Shown piece by piece: positions 5,621 through 6,508 of a stretch of DNA of 6,508 nt; positions within the stretch are counted from its first letter, which is position 1, and every line of letters begins with the position of its first letter. The stretch lies in the NCBI GenBank assembly GCA_017529175.1, contig JAFXNX010000381.1:1-6508 (forward strand). The letters are read 5' to 3'. The notes under the pieces were generated by a model. That model was not told the origin of the DNA. It worked only from the letters and a program-made list of their open reading frames with translations, and made no database searches. This DNA is from Clostridia bacterium (lineage in GTDB: Bacteria; Bacillota_A; Clostridia; Oscillospirales; CAG-272). The translations under genes and the position numbers were made by a program.

Positions 5621-6214
5621 ATGGAAGTATCAATGTCGGGACTTCTTCAAACGTCCCTTTACGCCCTTGTGCTCGGTATCGCTTTCGGCGCGTTGTACGA
5701 CGTGGTGAGAGTTATCAAAACAGTTGCGGGAGTCGCGTTGTATTATCCGGGCAAAACGTCGTTCAATAAGATCTACGAACGGGGAGTCGTAAATATCTTT
5801 TCCGCAAAAAGAGGGAAGATCGCGTCGTCAGTCATTACAGCGGTACTTGACGTATTGTTTTTCACTTTTGCAGGCGTTTCTTTCGTTCTGTTCTTATACT
5901 GTAACAATTACGGTATTTTCAGATGGTTTATCCTATTTTGCGCCGCGGCAGGGTTCAGACTTTACTATATATCCCTCGGGAAGGTAACCGTATACTTTTT
6001 TGAGCGAGTGTCGGAACTTGTCAAGCTTTTGTTGAATCTTGCGCTGTTTGCATTCATATATCCGTTCAGAAAGCTTTACCGTGTAATTCATAAGGTTTTT
6101 CTATCCCGCGCTGTAAAATTATTCCGGCGATTATTTGCCGCACTTGACAAAAAGCGAAAGAAAAGGTATACTTTAAAGTGTATCAGCAAATTGTCGGAGT
6201 TTATAAAGCTATAG
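5621..6214 (+). CDS. yabQ: Spore cortex biosynthesis protein YabQ
   Basis: A 197-residue membrane protein of the YabQ family, needed for spore cortex formation in Bacillus, where it is made in the mother cell and located around the forespore. The family hallmarks are the first helix (about 8-30) ending in GALYDVVRV and a second helix (about 70-94) running into N96-YG. R101 follows, in the family YGxxR pattern, and then a third helix (about 99-119) with the G111-F-R-L-Y115 segment. A fourth hydrophobic stretch spans about 133-149. The C-terminal tail from about 150 is strongly basic. The ATG at 5621 is preceded by AGGGGAA at 5610-5616; another ATG at 5633 would drop four residues but has no good ribosome site. 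The 3' end of the gene contains a strong sigma-A-like promoter (6144-6172) reading into divIC. Cortex peptidoglycan work fits the neighbouring flippase and septum genes. Confidence 0.85.
   Translation: MEVSMSGLLQTSLYALVLGIAFGALYDVVRVIKTVAGVALYYPGKTSFNKIYERGVVNIFSAKRGKIASSVITAVLDVLFFTFAGVSFVLFLYCNNYGIFRWFILFCAAAGFRLYYISLGKVTVYFFERVSELVKLLLNLALFAFIYPFRKLYRVIHKVFLSRAVKLFRRLFAALDKKRKKRYTLKCISKLSEFIKL
6144..6172 (+). promoter_or_regulatory. Sigma-A-type promoter for divIC inside the yabQ coding sequence
   Basis: A perfect -35 TTGACA (6144-6149) and -10 TATACT (6167-6172) are spaced by exactly 17 bases. The predicted start is near 6178-6180, about 48 bases before the divIC ATG and still within the last codons of yabQ. 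The same -10 hexamer and spacing occur in the hup promoter. It would supply the division gene in growing cells independently of the sporulation genes upstream. Confidence 0.8.
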
Positions 6215-6226
6215 AAAGGGACCGAG

Positions 6227-6508
6227 ATGAAAAGAAAAAAGCACGGTTTTTTGTTCAGTATAATCGTGACGATGTTCGTGTTTTTATGTGTGATGACGAT
6301 AATCAAATTACAGATCGAGATCAACGCACAGAACGCGGAAAACGAAAAGATGATAGCTGAAAACGAACATATCAGATACGAAATAGATCAGTATAACAAC
6401 GAACTTGAAAATCCGAAGGACGAAGATTATTATGAAAAAAAGGCGAGAGAAAAACTGAATCTTCGCCTTCCGGAAGAGATCATATTTTATAACGACCTTA
6501 TCAACTGA
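6227..6508 (+). CDS. divIC: DivIC/FtsB-family septum formation initiator
   Basis: A 93-residue bitopic division protein of the DivIC/FtsB family. It has a basic cytoplasmic N-terminus (MKRKKHG), one membrane helix (about 8-26), and an extracellular coiled coil (about 27-62) rich in Glu, Asn and Ile heptads. The conserved C-terminal motif is YYEKKAREKLNLRLPEEII (68-86) followed by FYN. In the family it forms a complex with FtsL and DivIB/FtsQ that activates septal wall synthesis. The ribosome site AAAGGG (6215-6220) begins right after the yabQ stop, 6 bases before the ATG. The TGA stop is the last three bases of the window, so the gene is complete but its downstream context is not visible. Placement after yabQ is the conserved Firmicutes order. 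A dedicated promoter inside yabQ makes it separable from the sporulation genes. Confidence 0.92.
   Translation: MKRKKHGFLFSIIVTMFVFLCVMTIIKLQIEINAQNAENEKMIAENEHIRYEIDQYNNELENPKDEDYYEKKAREKLNLRLPEEIIFYNDLIN

Noticed and set aside
6178..6360. 60-codon + strand open frame across the yabQ-divIC junction
   Set aside because: It overlaps two recognised genes in another frame and consists mostly of charged low-complexity residues.
6227..6508. Possibility that the last gene is cut by the window edge
   Set aside because: The final three bases are TGA in frame after the conserved DivIC C-terminal motif, so the gene is complete.

Overview
The window is 6.5 kb of densely packed DNA with every gene on the + strand. 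It holds eight complete genes, plus the 3' end of a ninth at the left edge. The gene content points to an endospore-forming lineage of Bacillota, most likely an anaerobic Clostridia-type organism: Rel, DTD, HemZ, a SpoVB/MurJ-type flippase, HU, RqcP, YabP, YabQ and DivIC. I cannot name a genus. No mobile element, CRISPR array, tRNA or rRNA was seen. The longest stretch without a gene is the 171 bases before the HU start.

Left block (2-4544): the C-terminal half of the (p)ppGpp synthetase/hydrolase Rel, then D-aminoacyl-tRNA deacylase (dtd), a HemZ-type radical SAM protein, and a 14-helix MurJ/SpoVB/YabM-like lipid flippase. dtd-hemZ and hemZ-flippase overlap by ATGA, so these genes look like one translationally coupled operon. 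The block ends in AT-rich DNA with no classical terminator.

Right block (4545-6508): a strong sigma-A-type promoter and a small GNRA-loop leader hairpin precede hup (HU), which ends at a textbook intrinsic terminator. Then follow rqcP (S4 domain, ribosome quality control), yabP and yabQ (sporulation) and divIC (septum formation). The order flippase - (HU) - rqcP - yabP - yabQ - divIC matches the conserved yabM-yabN-yabO-yabP-yabQ-divIC region of Bacillus, with HU where yabN (mazG) would be.

The most interesting signal is the control layout inside the right block. The 44-base rqcP-yabP gap is almost entirely an inverted repeat. Its right arm contains the strong yabP Shine-Dalgarno sequence, and a sigma-E-like promoter is superimposed on its left arm and loop. 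Transcripts reading through from hup/rqcP should hide the yabP ribosome site. Transcripts starting at the putative sporulation promoter would lack the left arm and be translatable. A near-consensus sigma-A promoter (TTGACA, 17 bases, TATACT) then lies inside the end of yabQ, apparently to give divIC vegetative expression. Together these would insulate a two-gene sporulation module embedded among housekeeping genes. This reading is inference from sequence and is untested.
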